This document shows positions 48,746 through 63,200 of a stretch of DNA of 64,000 nucleotides, piece after piece (within the stretch, counting starts at the first letter, position 1; each line of letters starts with the position of its first letter). Origin of the DNA: Pisaster brevispinus. Taxonomy: Eukaryota > Echinodermata > Asteroidea > Forcipulatida > Asteriidae. A model generated the notes under the pieces. It was not told the origin of the DNA. It was given only the letters and a program-made list of their open reading frames with translations, and did no database searches. Location of the stretch: NCBI GenBank assembly GCA_023634235.1, contig JAMKCF010000006.1, positions 11,561,751-11,625,750 on the forward strand, written 5' to 3'. Both the position numbers and the translations under genes were made by a program.

Positions 48746-51700
48746 ATAATACTGGATTTTCGCAAGTTTTACACCATTAGAAAGCCCGTCTCAAGGGCTC
48801 TCTCTTCTTTGTGTTTCGTTAAGGTGGCAATTTTGTGGGCGGGGCGAGCGTCCTGGAAGTAGGGCTGCCCGAAACTCCACTGTAGTACATGCCCACGTCA
48901 TCGCCAGTGAGAAAAAGCAGGCACAGAAAGGTCCGAAATTAATTCTGTGCAAAGCTTGAGAATAACTCCCGAACTAGACATGCTAGAGAAACAAAATTTG
49001 TACCTGACTCTGCCTTGAATACCCCCGCATCCGAAAATCAATCTTTTTGCGTCGCGGAGGGCAAGCTTCATACCGAAAATGGCCAGCAGGTGGGGCTACT
49101 CCGAATGCTCCTCAAAAGCATCTCCAATGGGATTTTTGTACACACAGCTGTCAAAGAAACAAAGACAAAGTAAGGACGGTCAAATCACTCTTAGAATAAA
49201 ACTGGATTTTCACAAGTTTTACACCATTAAAAAACCCGTCTCAAAGGCTCTCTCTTCCGTGAGTTTCATTAAGGTGGCAATTTTGTAAGCGGGGCGAGAG
49301 TCCTGGAAGTAGGGCTGCCCGAAACTCCACTGTAGTACATGCCCACGTCATCGCCAGTGAGAAAAAGCCGGCACAGAAAGGTCCGAAATAAATTCTGTGC
49401 TAAGCTTGAGAATAACTCCCGAACTAGGCATGCTAGAGAGACAAAATTTGTACCTGACTCTGCCTTAAATACCCCCGCATCCGAAAATCAAACTTTTAGC
49501 GTCGGAAAGGGCAAGCTTCATACCGAAAATGGCCAGCAGGTGGGGCTACTCCGAACGCTCCTCAAAAGCATCTCCAATGGGATTTTTGTACACACAGCTG
49601 TCAAAGAAACAAAGACAAAGTAAGGACGGTTAAATCACCCTCAGAATAATACTGGATTTTCACAGGTTTTACACCATTAGAAAGCACGTCTCAAGGGCTC
49701 TTTCTTTCCTGAGTTTCGTTAAGGTGACAATTTTGTAGGCGGGGCGAGCGTCCTGGAAGTAGGGCTGCCCGAAACTCCACTGTAGTACATGCCCACGTCA
49801 TCGCCAGTGAGAAAAAGCCGGCACAGAAAGGTCAGAAATAAATTCTGTGCTAAGCTTGAAAATAACTCCCGAACTAGGCATGCTAGAGAGACAAAATTCG
49901 TACCTGACTCTGCCTTAAATACCCCGCATCCGAAAATCAAACTTTTAGCGTCGCGGAGGGCAAGCTTCATACCGGAAATGACCAGGAGGTGGGGCTACCC
50001 CGAACGCTCCTCAAAAGCATCTCCAATAGGATTTTTGTACACACAGCTGTCGAAGAAACGAAGACAAAGTAAGGACGGTCAAAACACCCTCAGAATAATA
50101 CTGGATTTTCCCAAGTTTTACACCATTAGAAAGCCCGTCTCAAAAGCTCTGTCTTCTGTGAGTTTATTTAAGGTTACAATTTTGTAGGCGGCGCGAGCGT
50201 CCTGGAAGTAGGGCTGCCCGAAACCGGACTGTAGTACATGCCCACATCATCGCCAGTAAGAAAAAGCCGGCACAGAAAGGTCAAAAATAATTTCTGTGCT
50301 AAGCTTGAAAATAACTCCCGAACTAGGCATGCTAGAGAAACAAAATTTGTACCTGACTCTGCCTTGAAAATCCCTGCATCCGAAAATCAAACTTTTAGCG
50401 TCGCGGAGGGCAAGCTTCATACCGGAAAAGACCAGCAGGTGGGGCTACTCCGAACGCTCCTCAAAAGCATCTCCAATGGGATTTTTGTACACACAGCTGT
50501 CAAAGAAACAAAGACAAAGTAAGGACGGTCAAATCACCCTCAGAATAATACTGGATTTTCGCAAGTTTTACACCATAGGAAAGCCCGTCTCAAGGGCTCT
50601 CTCTTCCCTGTGTTTCGTTAAGGTGACAATTTTGTGGGCGGGGCGAGTGTCCTGGAAGTAGGGCTGCCCGAAACTCCACTGTAGTACATGCCCACGTCAT
50701 CGCCAGTGAGAAAAATCAGGCACAGAAAGGTCCGAAATAAATTCTGTGCTAAGCTTGAAAATAACTTCCGAACTAGGCATGCTAGAGAGAAAAAATTTGT
50801 ACGTGACTCTGCCTTATATACCCCCGCATCCGAAAATCAAACTTTTAGCGTCGCGGAAGGCAAGCTTCATACCGGAAATGACCAGCAGGTGGGGCTACTC
50901 CGAACGCTCCTCAAAAGCATCTCCAATGGGATTTTTGTACACACAGCTGTCAAAGAAACAAAGACAAAGTAAGGACGGTCAAATCACCCTCAGAATAATA
51001 CTGGATTTTCGCAAGTTTTACACCATTAGAAAGCCCGTCTCAAGGGCTCTCTCTTCTTTGTGTTTCGTTAAGGTGACAATTTTGTGGGCGGGGCGAGCGT
51101 CCTGGAAGTAGGGCTGCCCGAAACCCCACTGTAGTACATGCCCACGTCATCGCCAGTGAGAAAAAGCAGGCACAGAAAGGTCCGAAATAAATTCTGTGCA
51201 AAGCTTGAGAATAACTCCCGAACTAGACATGCTAGAGAAACAAAATTTGTACCTGACTCTGCCTTGAATACCCCCGCATCCGAAAATCAATCTTTTTGCG
51301 TCGCGGAGGGCAAGCTTCATACCGAAAATAGCCAGCAGGTGGGGCTACTCCGAATGCTCCTCAAAAGCATCTCCAATGGGATTTTTGTACACACAGCTGT
51401 CAAAGAAACAAAGACAAAGTAAGGACGGTCAAATCACTCTCAGAATAAAACTGGATTTTCACAAGTTTTACACCATTAAAAAACCCGTCTCAAAGGCTCT
51501 CTCTTCCGTGAGTTTCATTAAGGTGGCAATTTTGTAAGCGGGGCGAAATTCCTGGAAGTAGGGCTGCCCGAAACTCCACTGTAGTACATGCCCACGTCAT
51601 CGCCAGTGAGAAAAAGCCGGCACAGAAAGGTCCGAAATAAATTCTGTGCTATTAGCTTGATAATAAATCCCGAACTAGGCATGCTAGAGAGACAAAAATT

Positions 51701-54700
51701 GTACCTGACTCTGCCTTAATAAACCCCGCATCCGAAAGTCAAACTTTTAGCGTCGGAAAGGGCAAGCTTCATACCGAAAATGGCCAGCAGGTGGGGCTAC
51801 TCCGAACGCTCCTCAAAAGCATCTCCAATGGGATTTTTGTACACACAGCTGTCAAAGAAACAAAGACAAAGTAAGGACGGTTAAATCACCCTCAGAATAA
51901 TACTGGATTTTCACAGGTTTTACACCATTAGAAAGCACGTCTCAAGGGCTCTTTCTTTCCTGAGTTTCGTTAAGGTGACAATTTTGTAGGCGGGGCGAGC
52001 GTCCTGGAAGTAGGGCTGCCCGAAACTCCACTGTAGTACATGCCCACGTCATCGCCAGTGAGAAAAAGCCGGCACAGAAAGGTCCGAAATAAATTCTGTG
52101 CTAAGCTTGAAAATAACTCCCGAACTAGGCATGCTAGAGAGACAAAATTTGTACCTGACTCTGCCTTAAATACCCCGCATCCGAAAATCAAACTTTTAGC
52201 GTCGCGGAGGGCAAGCTTCATACCGGAAATGACCAGGAGGTGGGGCTACTCCGAACGCTCCTCAAAAGCATCTCCAATAGGATTTTTGTACACACAGCTG
52301 TCGAAGAAACGAAGACAAAGTAAGGACGGTCAAATCACCCTCAGAATAATACTGGATTTTCCCAAGTTTTACACCATTAGAAAGCCCGTCTCAAAGGCTC
52401 TGTCTTCTGTGAGTTTATTTAAGGTGACAATTTTGTAGGCGGCGCGAGCGTCCTGGAAGTAGGGCTGCCCGAAACCGGACTGTAGTACATGCCCACATCA
52501 TCGCCAGTAAGAAAAAGCCGGCACAGAAAGGTCAAAAATAATTTCTGTGCTAAGCTTGAAAATAACTCCCGAACTAGGCATGCTAGAGAAACAAAATTTG
52601 TACCTGACTCTGCCTTGAAAATCCCTGCATCCGAAAATCAAACTTTTAGCGTCGCGGAGGGCAAGCTTCATACCGGAAAAGACCAGCAGGTGGGGCTACT
52701 CCGAACGCTCCTCAAAAGCATCTCCAATGGGATTTTTGTACACACAGCTGTCAAAGAAACAAAGACAAAGTAAGGACGGTCAAATCACCCTCAGAATAAT
52801 ACTGGATTTTCGCAAGTTTTACACCATAGGAAAGCCCGTCTCAAGGGCTCTCTCTTCCCTGTGTTTCGTTAAGGTGACAATTTTGTGGGCGGGGCGAGCG
52901 TCCTGGAAGTAGGGCTGCCAGAAACTCCACTGTAGTACATGCCCACGTCATCGCCAGTGAGAAAAATCAGGCACAGAAAGGTCCGAAATAAATTCTGTGC
53001 TAAGCTTGAAAATAACTTCCGAACTAGGCATGCTAGAGAGAAAAAATTTGTACGTGACTCTGCCTTATATACCCCCGCATCCGAAAATCAAACTTTTAGC
53101 GTCGCGGAAGGCAAGCTTCATACCGGAAATGACCAGCAGGTGGGGCTACTCCGAACGCTCCTCAAAAGCATCTCCAATGGGATTTTTGTACACACAGCTG
53201 TCAAAGAAACAAAGACAAAGTAAGGACGGTCAAATCACCCTCAGAATAATACTGGATTTTCGCAAGTTTTACACCATTAGAAAGCCCGTCTCAAGGGCTC
53301 TCTCTTCTTTGTGTTTCGTTAAGGTGACAATTTTGTGGGCGGGGCGAGCGTCCTGGAAGTAGGGCTGCCCGAAACCCCACTGTAGTACATGCCCACGTCA
53401 TCGCCAGTGAGAAAAAGCAGGCACAGAAAGGTCCGAAATAAATTCTGTGCAAAGCTTGAGAATAACTCCCGAACTAGACATGCTAGAGAAACAAAATTTG
53501 TACCTGACTCTGCCTTGAATACCCCCGCATCCGAAAATCAATCTTTTTGCGTCGCGGAGGGCAAGCTTCATACCGAAAATAGCCAGCAGGTGGGGCTACT
53601 CCGAATGCTCCTCAAAAGCATCTCCAATGGGATTTTTGTACACACAGCTGTCAAAGAAACAAAGACAAAGTAAGGACGGTCAAATCACTCTCAGAATAAA
53701 ACTGGATTTTCACAAGTTTTACACCATTAAAAAACCCGTCTCAAAGGCTCTCTCTTCCGTGAGTTTCATTAAGGTGGCAATTTTGTAAGCGGGGCGAGAT
53801 TCCTGGAAGTAGGGCTGCCCGAAACTCCACTGTAGTACATGCCCACGTCATCGCCAGTGAGAAAAAGCCGGCACAGAAAGGTCCGAAATAAATTCTGTGC
53901 TATTAGCTTGATAATAAATCCCGAACTAGGCATGCTAGAGAGACAAAAATTGTACCTGACTCTGCCTTAATAAACCCCGCATCTGAAAGTCAAACTTTTA
54001 GCGTCGGAAAGGGCAAGCTTCATACCGAAAATGGCCAGCAGGTGGGGCTACTCCGAACGCTCCTCAAAAGCATCTCCAATGGGATTTTTGTACACACAGC
54101 TGTCAAAGAAACAAAGACAAAGTAAGGACGGTTAAATCACCCTCAGAATAATACTGGATTTTCACAGGTTTTACACCATTAGAAAGCACGTCTCAAGGGC
54201 TCTTTCTTTCCTGAGTTTCGTTAAGGTGACAATTTTGTAGGCGGGGCGAGCGTCCTGGAAGTAGGGCTGCCCGAAACTCCACTGTAGTACATGCCCACGT
54301 CATCGCCAGTGAGAAAAAGCCGGCACAGAAAGGTCCGAAATAAATTCTGTGCTAAGCTTGAAAATAACTCCCGAACTAGGCATGCTAGAGAGACAAAATT
54401 TGTACCTGACTCTGCCTTAAATACCCCGCATCCGAAAATCAAACTTTTAGCGTCGCGGAGGGCAAGCTTCATACCGGAAATGACCAGGAGGTGGGGCTAC
54501 TCCGAACGCTCCTCAAAAGCATCTCCAATAGGATTTTTGTACACACAGCTGTCGAAGAAACGAAGACAAAGTAAGGACGGTCAAATCACCCTCAGAATAA
54601 TACTGGATTTTCCCAAGTTTTACACCATTAGAAAGCCCGTCTCAAAGGCTCTGTCTTCTGTGAGTTTATTTAAGGTGACAATTTTGTAGGCGGCGCGAGC

Positions 54701-57700
54701 GTCCTGGAAGTAGGGCTGCCCGAAACCGGACTGTAGTACATGCCCACATCATCGCCAGTAAGAAAAAGCCGGCACAGAAAGGTCAAAAATAATTTCTGTG
54801 CTAAGCTTGAAAATAACTCCCGAACTAGGCATGCTAGAGAAACAAAGTTTGTACCTGACTCTGCCTTGAAAATCCCTGCATCCGAAAATCAAACTTTTAG
54901 CGTCGCGGAGGGCAAGCTTCATACCGGAAAAGACCAGCAGGTGGGGCTACTCCGAACGCTCCTCAAAAGCATCTCCAATGGGATTTTTGTACACACAGCT
55001 GTCAAAGAAACAAAGACAAAGTAAGGACGGTCAAATCACCCTCAGAATAATACTGGATTTTCGCAAGTTTTACACCATAGGAAAGCCCGTCTCAAGGGCT
55101 CTCTCTTCCTTGTGTTTCGTTAAGGTGACAATTTTGTGGGCGGGGCGAGCGTCCTGGAAGTAGGGCTGCCCGAAACTCCACTGTAGTACATGCCCACGTC
55201 ATCGCCAGTGAGAAAAATCAGGCACAGAAAGGTCCGAAATAAATTCTGTGCTAAGCTTGAAAATAACTTCCGAACTAGGCATGCTAGAGAGAAAAAATTT
55301 GTACGTGACTCTGCCTTATATACCCCCGCATCCGAAAATCAAACTTTTAGCGTCGCGGAAGGCAAGCTTCATACCGGAAATGACCAGCAGGTGGGGCTAC
55401 TCCGAACGCTCCTCAAAAGCATCTCCAATAGGATGTTTGTACACACAGCTGTCGAAGAAACGAAGACAAAGTAAGGACGGTCAAATCACCCTCAGAATAA
55501 TACTGGATTTTCGCAAGTTTTACACCATAGGAAAGCCCGTCTCAAGGGCTCTCTCTTCCCTGTGTTTCGTTAAGGTGACAAATTTTGTGGGCGGGGCGAG
55601 CGTCCTGGAAGTAGGGCTGCCCGAAACTCCACTGTAGTACATGCCCACGTCATCGCCAGTGAGAAAAATCAGGCACAGAAAGGTCCGAAATAAATTCTGT
55701 GCTAAGCTTGAAAATAACTTCCGAACTAGGCATGCTAGAGAGAAAAAATTTGTACGTGACTCTGCCTTATATACCTCCGCATCCGAAAATCAAACTTTTA
55801 GCGTCGCGGAAGGCAAGCTTCATACCGGAAATGACCAGCAGGTGGGGCTACTCCGAACGCTCCTCAAAAGCATCTCCAATGGGATTTTTGTACACACAGC
55901 TGTCAAAGAAACAAAGACAAAGTAAGGACGGTCAAATCACCCTCAGAATAATACTGGATTTTCGCAAGTTTTACACCTTTAGAAAGCCCGTCTCAAGGGC
56001 TCTCTCTTCTTTGTGTTTCGTTAAGGTGACAATTTTGTGGGCGGGGCGAACGTCCTGGAAGTAGGGCTGCCCGAAACCCCACTGTAGTACATGCCCACGT
56101 CATCGCCAGTGAGAAAAAGCAGGCACAGAAAGGTCCGAAATAAATTCTGTGCAAAGCTTGAGAATAACTCCCGAACTAGACATGCTAGAGAAACAAAATT
56201 TGTACCTGACTCTGCCTTGAATACCCCCGCATCCGAAAATCAATCTTTTTGCGTCGCGGAGGGCAAGCTTCATACCGAAAATAGCCAGCAGGTGGGGCTA
56301 CTCCGAATGCTCCTCAAAAGCATCTCCAATGGGATTTTTGTACACACAGCTGTCAAAGAAACAAAGACAAAGTAAGGACGGTCAAATCACTCTCAGAATA
56401 AAACTGGATTTTCACAAGTTTTACACCATTAAAAAACCCGTCTCAAAGGCTCTCTCTTCCGTGAGTTTCATTAAGGTGGCAATTTTGTAAGCGGGGCGAG
56501 ATTCCTGGAAGTAGGGCTGCCCGAAACTCCACTGTAGTACATGCCCACGTCATCGCCAGTGAGAAAAAGCCGGCACAGAAAGGTCCGAAATAAATTCTGT
56601 GCTATTAGCTTGATAATAAATCCCGAACTAGGCATGCTAGAGAGACAAAAATTGTACCTGACTCTGCCTTAATAAACCCCGCATCCGAAAGTCAAACTTT
56701 TAGCGTCGGAAAGGGCAAGCTTCATACCGAAAATGGCCAGCAGGTGGGGCTACTCCGAACGCTCCTCAAAAGCATCTCCAATGGGATTTTTGTACACACA
56801 GCTGTCAAAGAAACAAAGACAAAGTAAGGACGGTTAAATCACCCTCAGAATAATACTGGATTTTCACAGGTTTTACACCATTAGAAAGCACGTCTCAAGG
56901 GCTCTTTCTTTCCTGAGTTTCGTTAAGGTGACAATTTTGTAGGCGGGGCGAGCGTCCTGGAAGTAGGGCTGCCCGAAACTCCACTGTAGTACATGCCCAC
57001 GTCATCGCCAGTGAGAAAAAGCCGGCACAGAAAGGTCCGAAATAAATTCTGTGCTAAGCTTGAAAATAACTCCCGAACTAGGCATGCTAGAGAGACAAAA
57101 TTTGTACCTGACTCTGCTTTAAATACCCCGCATCCGAAAATCAAACTTTTAGCGTCGCGGAGGGCAAGCTTCATACCGGAAATGACCAGGAGGTGGGGCT
57201 ACTCCGAACGCTCCTCAAAAGCATCTCCAATAGGATTTTTGTACACACAGCTGTCGAAGAAACGAAGACAAAGTAAGGACGGTCAAATCACCCTCAGAAT
57301 AATACTGGATTTTCCCAAGTTTTACACCATTAGAAAGCCCGTCTCAAAGGCTCTGTCTTCTGTGAGTTTATTTAAGGTGACAATTTTGTAGGCGGCGCGA
57401 GCGTCCTGGAAGTAGGGCTGCCCGAAACCGGACTGTAGTACATGCCCACATCATCGCCAGTAAGAAAAAGCCGGCACAGAAAGGTCAAAAATAATTTCTG
57501 TGCTAAGCTTGAAAATAACTCCCGAACTAGGCATGCTAGAGAAACAAAGTTTGTACCTGACTCTGCCTTGAAAATCCCTGCATCCGAAAATCAAACTTTT
57601 AGCGTCGCGGAGGGCAAGCTTCATACCGGAAAAGACCAGCAGGTGGGGCTACTCCGAACGCTCCTCAAAAGCATCTCCAATGGGATTTTTGTACACACAG

Positions 57701-59790
57701 CTGTCAAAGAAACAAAGACAAAGTAAGGACGGTCAAATCACCCTCAGAATAATACTGGATTTTCGCAAGTTTTACACCATAGGAAAGCCCGTCTCAAGGG
57801 CTCTCTCTTCCCTGTGTTTCGTTAAGGTGACAATTTTGTGGGCGGGGCGAGCGTCCTGGAAGTAGGGCTGCCCGAAACTCCACTGTAGTACATGCCCACG
57901 TCATCGCCAGTGAGAAAAATTAGGCACAGAAAGGTCCGAAATAAATTCTGTGCTAAGCTTGAAAATAACTTCCGAACTAGGCATGCTAGAGAGAAAAAAT
58001 TTGTACGTGACTCTGCCTTATATACCCCCGCATCCGAAAATCAAACTTTTAGCGTCGCGGAAGGCAAGCTTCATACCGGAAATGACCAGCAGGTGGGGCT
58101 ACTCCGAACGCTCCTCAAAAGCATCTCCAATGGGATTTTTGTACACACAGCTGTCAAAGAAACAAAGACAAAGTAAGGACGGTCAAATCACCCTCAGAAT
58201 AATACTGGATTTTCGCAAGTTTTACACCATTAGAAAGCCCGTCTCAAGGGCTCTCTCTTCTTTGTGTTTCGTTAAGGTGACAATTTTGTGGGCTGGGCGA
58301 GCGTCCTGGAAGTAGGGCTGCCCGAAACCCCACTGTAGTACATGCCCACGTCATCGCCAGTGAGAAAAAGTCGGCACAGAAAGGTCCGAAATAAATTCTG
58401 TGCTATTAGCTTGATAATAAATCCCGAACTAGGCATGCTAGAGAGACAAAAATTGTTACGACTCTGCCTTAATAAACCCCGCATCCGAAAGTCAAACTTT
58501 TAGCGTCGGAAAGGGCAAGCTTCATACCGAAAATGGCCAGCAGGTGGCGCTACTCCGAACGCACCTCAAAAGCATCTCCACTGGGATTTTTGTACACACA
58601 GCTGTCAAAGAAACAAAGACAAAGTAAGGACGGTCAAATCACCCTCAGAATAATACTGAATTTTCACAGGGTTTGCACCATTAGAAAGCCCGTCTCAAGG
58701 GCTTTCTCTTTCCTGAGTTTCGTTAAGGTGACAATTTTGTAGGCGGGGTGAGCGTCCTGGAAGTAGGGCTGCCCGAAACTCCACTGTAGTACTTGCCTAC
58801 GTCATCGCCAGTGAGAAAAAGCCGGCACAGAAAGGTCTGAAAAAAATTCTGTGCTAAGCTTGAGAATAACTCCCGAACTAGGCATGCTAGAGAGACAAAA
58901 TTTATACCTGACTCTGCCTTGAATAACCCCGCATCCGAAAATCAAACTTTTAGCGTCGCGGAGGGCAAGCTTCTTACCGGAAATGGCCAGCAGGTGGGGC
59001 TACTCCGAAGGTTCCTCAAAAGCATCTCCAATGGGATTTTTGTACACACAGCTGTCAAAGAAACAAAGACAAAGTAAGGACGGTTAAATCACCCTCAGAA
59101 TAATACTGGATTTTCACAGGTTTTACACCATTAGAAAGCCCGTCTCAAGGGCTCTTTCTTTCCTGAGTTTCGTTAAGGTGACAATTTTGTAGGCGGGGCG
59201 AGCGTCCTGGAAGTAGGGCTGCCCGAAACTCCACTGTAGTACATGCCCACGTCATCGCCAGTGAGAAAAAGCCGGCACAGAAAGGTCCGAAATAAATTCT
59301 GTGCTAAGCTTGAAAATAACTCCCGAACTAGGCATGCTAGAGAGACAAAATTTGTACCTGACTCTGCCTTAAATACCCCGCATCCGAAAATTAAACTTTT
59401 AGCGTCGCGGAGGGCAAGCTTCATACCGGAAATGACCAGCAGGTGGGGCTACTCCGAACGCTAATCAAAAGCATCTCCAATAGGATTTGTGTACACACAG
59501 CTGTCGAAGAAACGAAGACAAAGTAAGGACGGTCAAATCACCCTCAGAATAATACTGGATTTTCCCAAGTTTTACACCATTAGAAAGCCCGTCTCAAAGG
59601 CTCTGTCTTCTGTGAGTTTATTTAAGGTGACAATTTTGTAGGCGGCGCAAGCGTCCTGGAAGTAGGGCTGCCCGAAACTGGACTGTAGTACATGCCCACA
59701 TCATCGCCAGTAAGAAAAAGCCGGCACAGAAAGGTCAAAAATAATTTCTGTGCTAAGCTTGAAAATAACTCCCGAACTAGGCATGCTAGA
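48620..59790. repeat. Pentameric higher-order repeat, 2251-bp period (~5 copies)
   Basis: Five monomer types, a to e, recur in fixed order. Type a has GAGAAAAATCAGGCAC (50701). Type b has GTGCAAAGCTTGAG (51197). Type c has GTGCTATTAGCTTGATAATA (51647). Type d has ACCAGGAGGTGG with GAAACGAAGAC (52231). Type e has CACATCATCGCCAGTAAG (52495). Type-d landmarks fall at 49719, 51970, 54221, 56923 and 59173, giving intervals of 2251, 2251, 2702 and 2250. The third interval holds one extra monomer. In the last unit type b is missing and a different monomer (about 58792) fills the gap. In the first unit the type-c position lacks the ATTA insertion. Copies are nearly identical otherwise. Confidence 0.92.
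55190..56090. repeat. Extra mosaic monomer inside the pentameric HOR
   Basis: Two type-a monomers lie side by side at 55190-55640 and 55641-56090, turning one 2251-bp unit into a 2702-bp hexamer. The first is a mosaic. It starts as type a, carries type-d markers near 55430-55470 (AATAGGATGTTTG, GAAACGAAGAC), then type-e markers near 55513-55565 (ACACCATAGGAAAGCCCG, CCCTGTGTTTCG). Unequal exchange plus conversion among types explains this. Confidence 0.8.
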
Positions 59791-60269
59791 GAGAAAAAAT
59801 TTGTACCTCACTCTGCCTTAAATACCCCCGCATCCGAAAATTAAACTTTTAGCGTCGCGGAGGGCAAGCTTCATACCGGAAATGGCCAGCAGGTGGGGCT
59901 ACTCCGAACGCTCCTCAAAAGCATCTCCAATGGGATTTGTGTACACACAGCTGTCGAAGAAACAAAGACAAAGTAAGGACGGTCAAATCACCCTCAGAAA
60001 AATACTGGATTTTCACAGGTTTTACACCATTAGAAAGCCCGTCTCAAAGGCTCTCTCTTCCGTGAGTTTCATTAAGGTGGCAATTTTGTAAGCGGGGCGA
60101 GAGTCCTGAAAGTAGGGCTGCCCGAAACTCAACTGTAGTACATGCCCACGTCATCGCCAGTGAGAAAAAGCAGGCACAGAAAGTTCCGAAATAAATTCTG
60201 TGCTAAGCTTGAAAATAACTCCCAAACTAGGCATGCTAGAGAGACAAATTTTGTACCTGGATCTGCCTT

Positions 60270-63200
60270 GAATAACCCTGCATCCGAAAATCAAACTTTT
60301 AGCGTCGCGGAGGGCAAGCTTAATACCGGAAATGGCCAGCAGGTGGGGCTACTCCGAACGCTCCTCAAAAGCATCTCCAATGGGATTTTTGTACACACAG
60401 CTGTCAAAGAAACAAAGACAAAGTAAGGACGGTCAAATCACCCTCAGAATAATACTGGATTTTCACATGTTTTACACCATTAGAAAGCCCGTCTCAAAGG
60501 TTCTCTCTTCCGTGAGTTTCGTTGTTAAGGTGACCATTTTATAAGCGGGGCGAGCGTCCTGGAAGTAGGGCTGCCCAAAACTACACTGTAGTACATGCGC
60601 ACGTCATCGCCAGTGAGAAAAAGCAGGCGCAGAAAGGTCCGAAATAAATTCTGTGCTAAGCTTGATAATAACTCCCGAACTAGGCATGCTAGAGAAACAA
60701 AATTTGTACCTGACTCTGCCTTGAAAATCCCTGCATCCGAAAATCAAACTTTTAGCGTCGCGGAGGGCAAGCTTCATACCGGAAAAGACCAGGAGGTGGG
60801 GCTACTCCGAACGCTCCTCAAAAGCATCTCCAATGGGATTTTTGTACACACAGCTGTCAAAGAAACAAAGACAAAGTAAGGACGGTCAAATCACCCTCAG
60901 AATAATACTGGATTTTCACAAGTTTTACACCATTAGAAAACCCGTCTCAAAGGTTCTCTCTTCCGTGAGTTTCATTAAGGTGGCAATTTTGTAAGCGGGG
61001 CGAGAGTCCTGGAAGTAGGGCTGCCCGAAACTCCACTGTAGTACATGCCCACGTCATCGCCAGTGAGAAAAAGCCGGCACAGAAAGGTCCGAAATAAATT
61101 CTGTGCTATTAGCTTGATAATAAATCCCGAACTAGGCATGCTAGAGAGACAACATTTGTACCTGACTCTGCCTTAAATACCCCCGCATCCGAAAATCAAA
61201 CTTTTAGCGTCGGAAAGGGCAAGCTTCATACCGAAAATGGCCAGCAGGTGGGGCTACACCGAACGCTCCTCAAAAGCATCTCCAATGGGATTTTTGTACA
61301 CACAGCTGTCAAAGAAACAAAGACAAAGTAAGGACGGTCAAATCACCCTCAGAATAATACTGAATTTTCACAGGTTTTGCACCATTAGAAAGCCCGTCTC
61401 AAGGGCTTTCTCTTTCCTGAGTTTCGTTAAGGTGACAATTTTGTAAGCGGGGCGAGCGTCCTGAAAGTAGGGCTGCCCAAAACTCCACTGTAGTACTTGC
61501 CCACGTCATCGCCAGTGAGAAAAAGCAGGCACATAAAGGTCCGAAATAAATTCTGTGGTAAGCTTGAGAATAACTCCCGAACAAGGCATGCTAGAGAGAC
61601 AAAATTTGTACCTGGATCTGCCTTGAATACCCCCTGCATCCGAAAATCAAACTTTTAGCGTCGCGAAGGGCAAGCTTCATACCGGAAATGACCAGCAGGT
61701 GGGGCTACTCCGAACGCTCCTCAAAAGCATCTCCAATGGGATTTTTGTACACACAGCTGTCGAAGAAACAAAGACAAAGTAAGGACGGTCAAATCACCCT
61801 CAGAAAAATACTGGATTTTCACAGGTTTTACACCATTAGAAAGCCCGTCTCAAAGGCTCTCTCTTCCGTGAGTTTCATTAAGGTGGCAATTTTGTAAGCG
61901 GGGCGAGAGTCCTGAAAGTAGGGCTGCCCGAAACTCAACTGTAGTACATGCCCACGTCATCGCCAGTGAGAAAAAGCAGGCACAGAAAGTTCCGAAATAA
62001 ATTCTGTGCTAAGCTTGAAAATAACTCCCGAACTAGGCATGCTAGAGAGACAAATTTTGTACCTGGATCTGCCTTGAATAACCCTGCATCCGAAAATAAA
62101 ACTTTTAGCGTCGCGGAAGGCAAGCTTCATACCGGAAATGACCAGCAGGTGGGGCTACTCCGAACGCTCCTCAAAAGCATCTCCAATGGGATTTTTGTAC
62201 ACACAGCTGTCAAAGAAACAAAGACAAAGTAAGGACGGTCAAATCACCCTCAGAATAATACTGGATTTTCGCAAGTTTTACACCATTAGAAAGCCCGTCT
62301 CAAGGGCTCTCTCTTCTTTGTGTTTCGTTAAGGTGACAAATTTGTGGGCGGGGCGAGCGTCCTGGAAGTAGGGCTGCCCGAAACTCCACTGTAGTACATG
62401 CCCACGTCATCGCTAGTAAGAAAAAGCAGGCACAGAAAGGTCAAAAATAAATTCTGTGCTAAGCTTGAAAATAACTCCCGAGCTAGGCATGCTAGAGAGA
62501 CAAAATTTGTACCTGACTCTGCCTTGAATAACCCTGCATCCGAAAATCAAACTTTTAGCGTCGCGGAGGGCAAGCTTAATACCGGAAATGGCCAGCAGGT
62601 GGGGCTACTCCGAACGCTCCTCAAAAGCATCTCCAATGGGATTTTTGTACACACAGCTGTCAAAGAAACAAAGACAAAGTAAGGACGGTCAAATCACCCT
62701 CAGAATAATACTGGATTTTCACATGTTTTACACCATTAGAAAGCCCGTCTCAAAGGTTCTCTCTTCCGTGAGTTTCGTTGTTAAGGTGACCATTTTATAA
62801 GCGGGGCGAGCGTCCTGGAAGTAGGGCTGCCCAAAACTACACTGTAGTACATGCGCACGTCATCGCCAGTGAGAAAAAGCAGGCGCAGAAAGGTCCGAAA
62901 TAAATTCTGTGCTAAGCTTGATAATAACTCCCGAACTAGGCATGCTAGAGAAACAAAATTTGTACCTGACTCTGCCTTGAAAATCCCTGCATCCGAAAAT
63001 CAAACTTTTAGCGTCGCGGAGGGCAAGCTTCATACCGGAAAAGACCAGGAGGTGGGGCTACTCCGAACGCTCCTCAAAAGCATCTCCAATGGGATTTTTG
63101 TACACACAGCTGTCAAAGAAACAAAGACAAAGTAAGGACGGTCAAATCACCCTCAGAATAATACTGGATTTTCACAAGTTTTACACCATTAGAAAACCCG

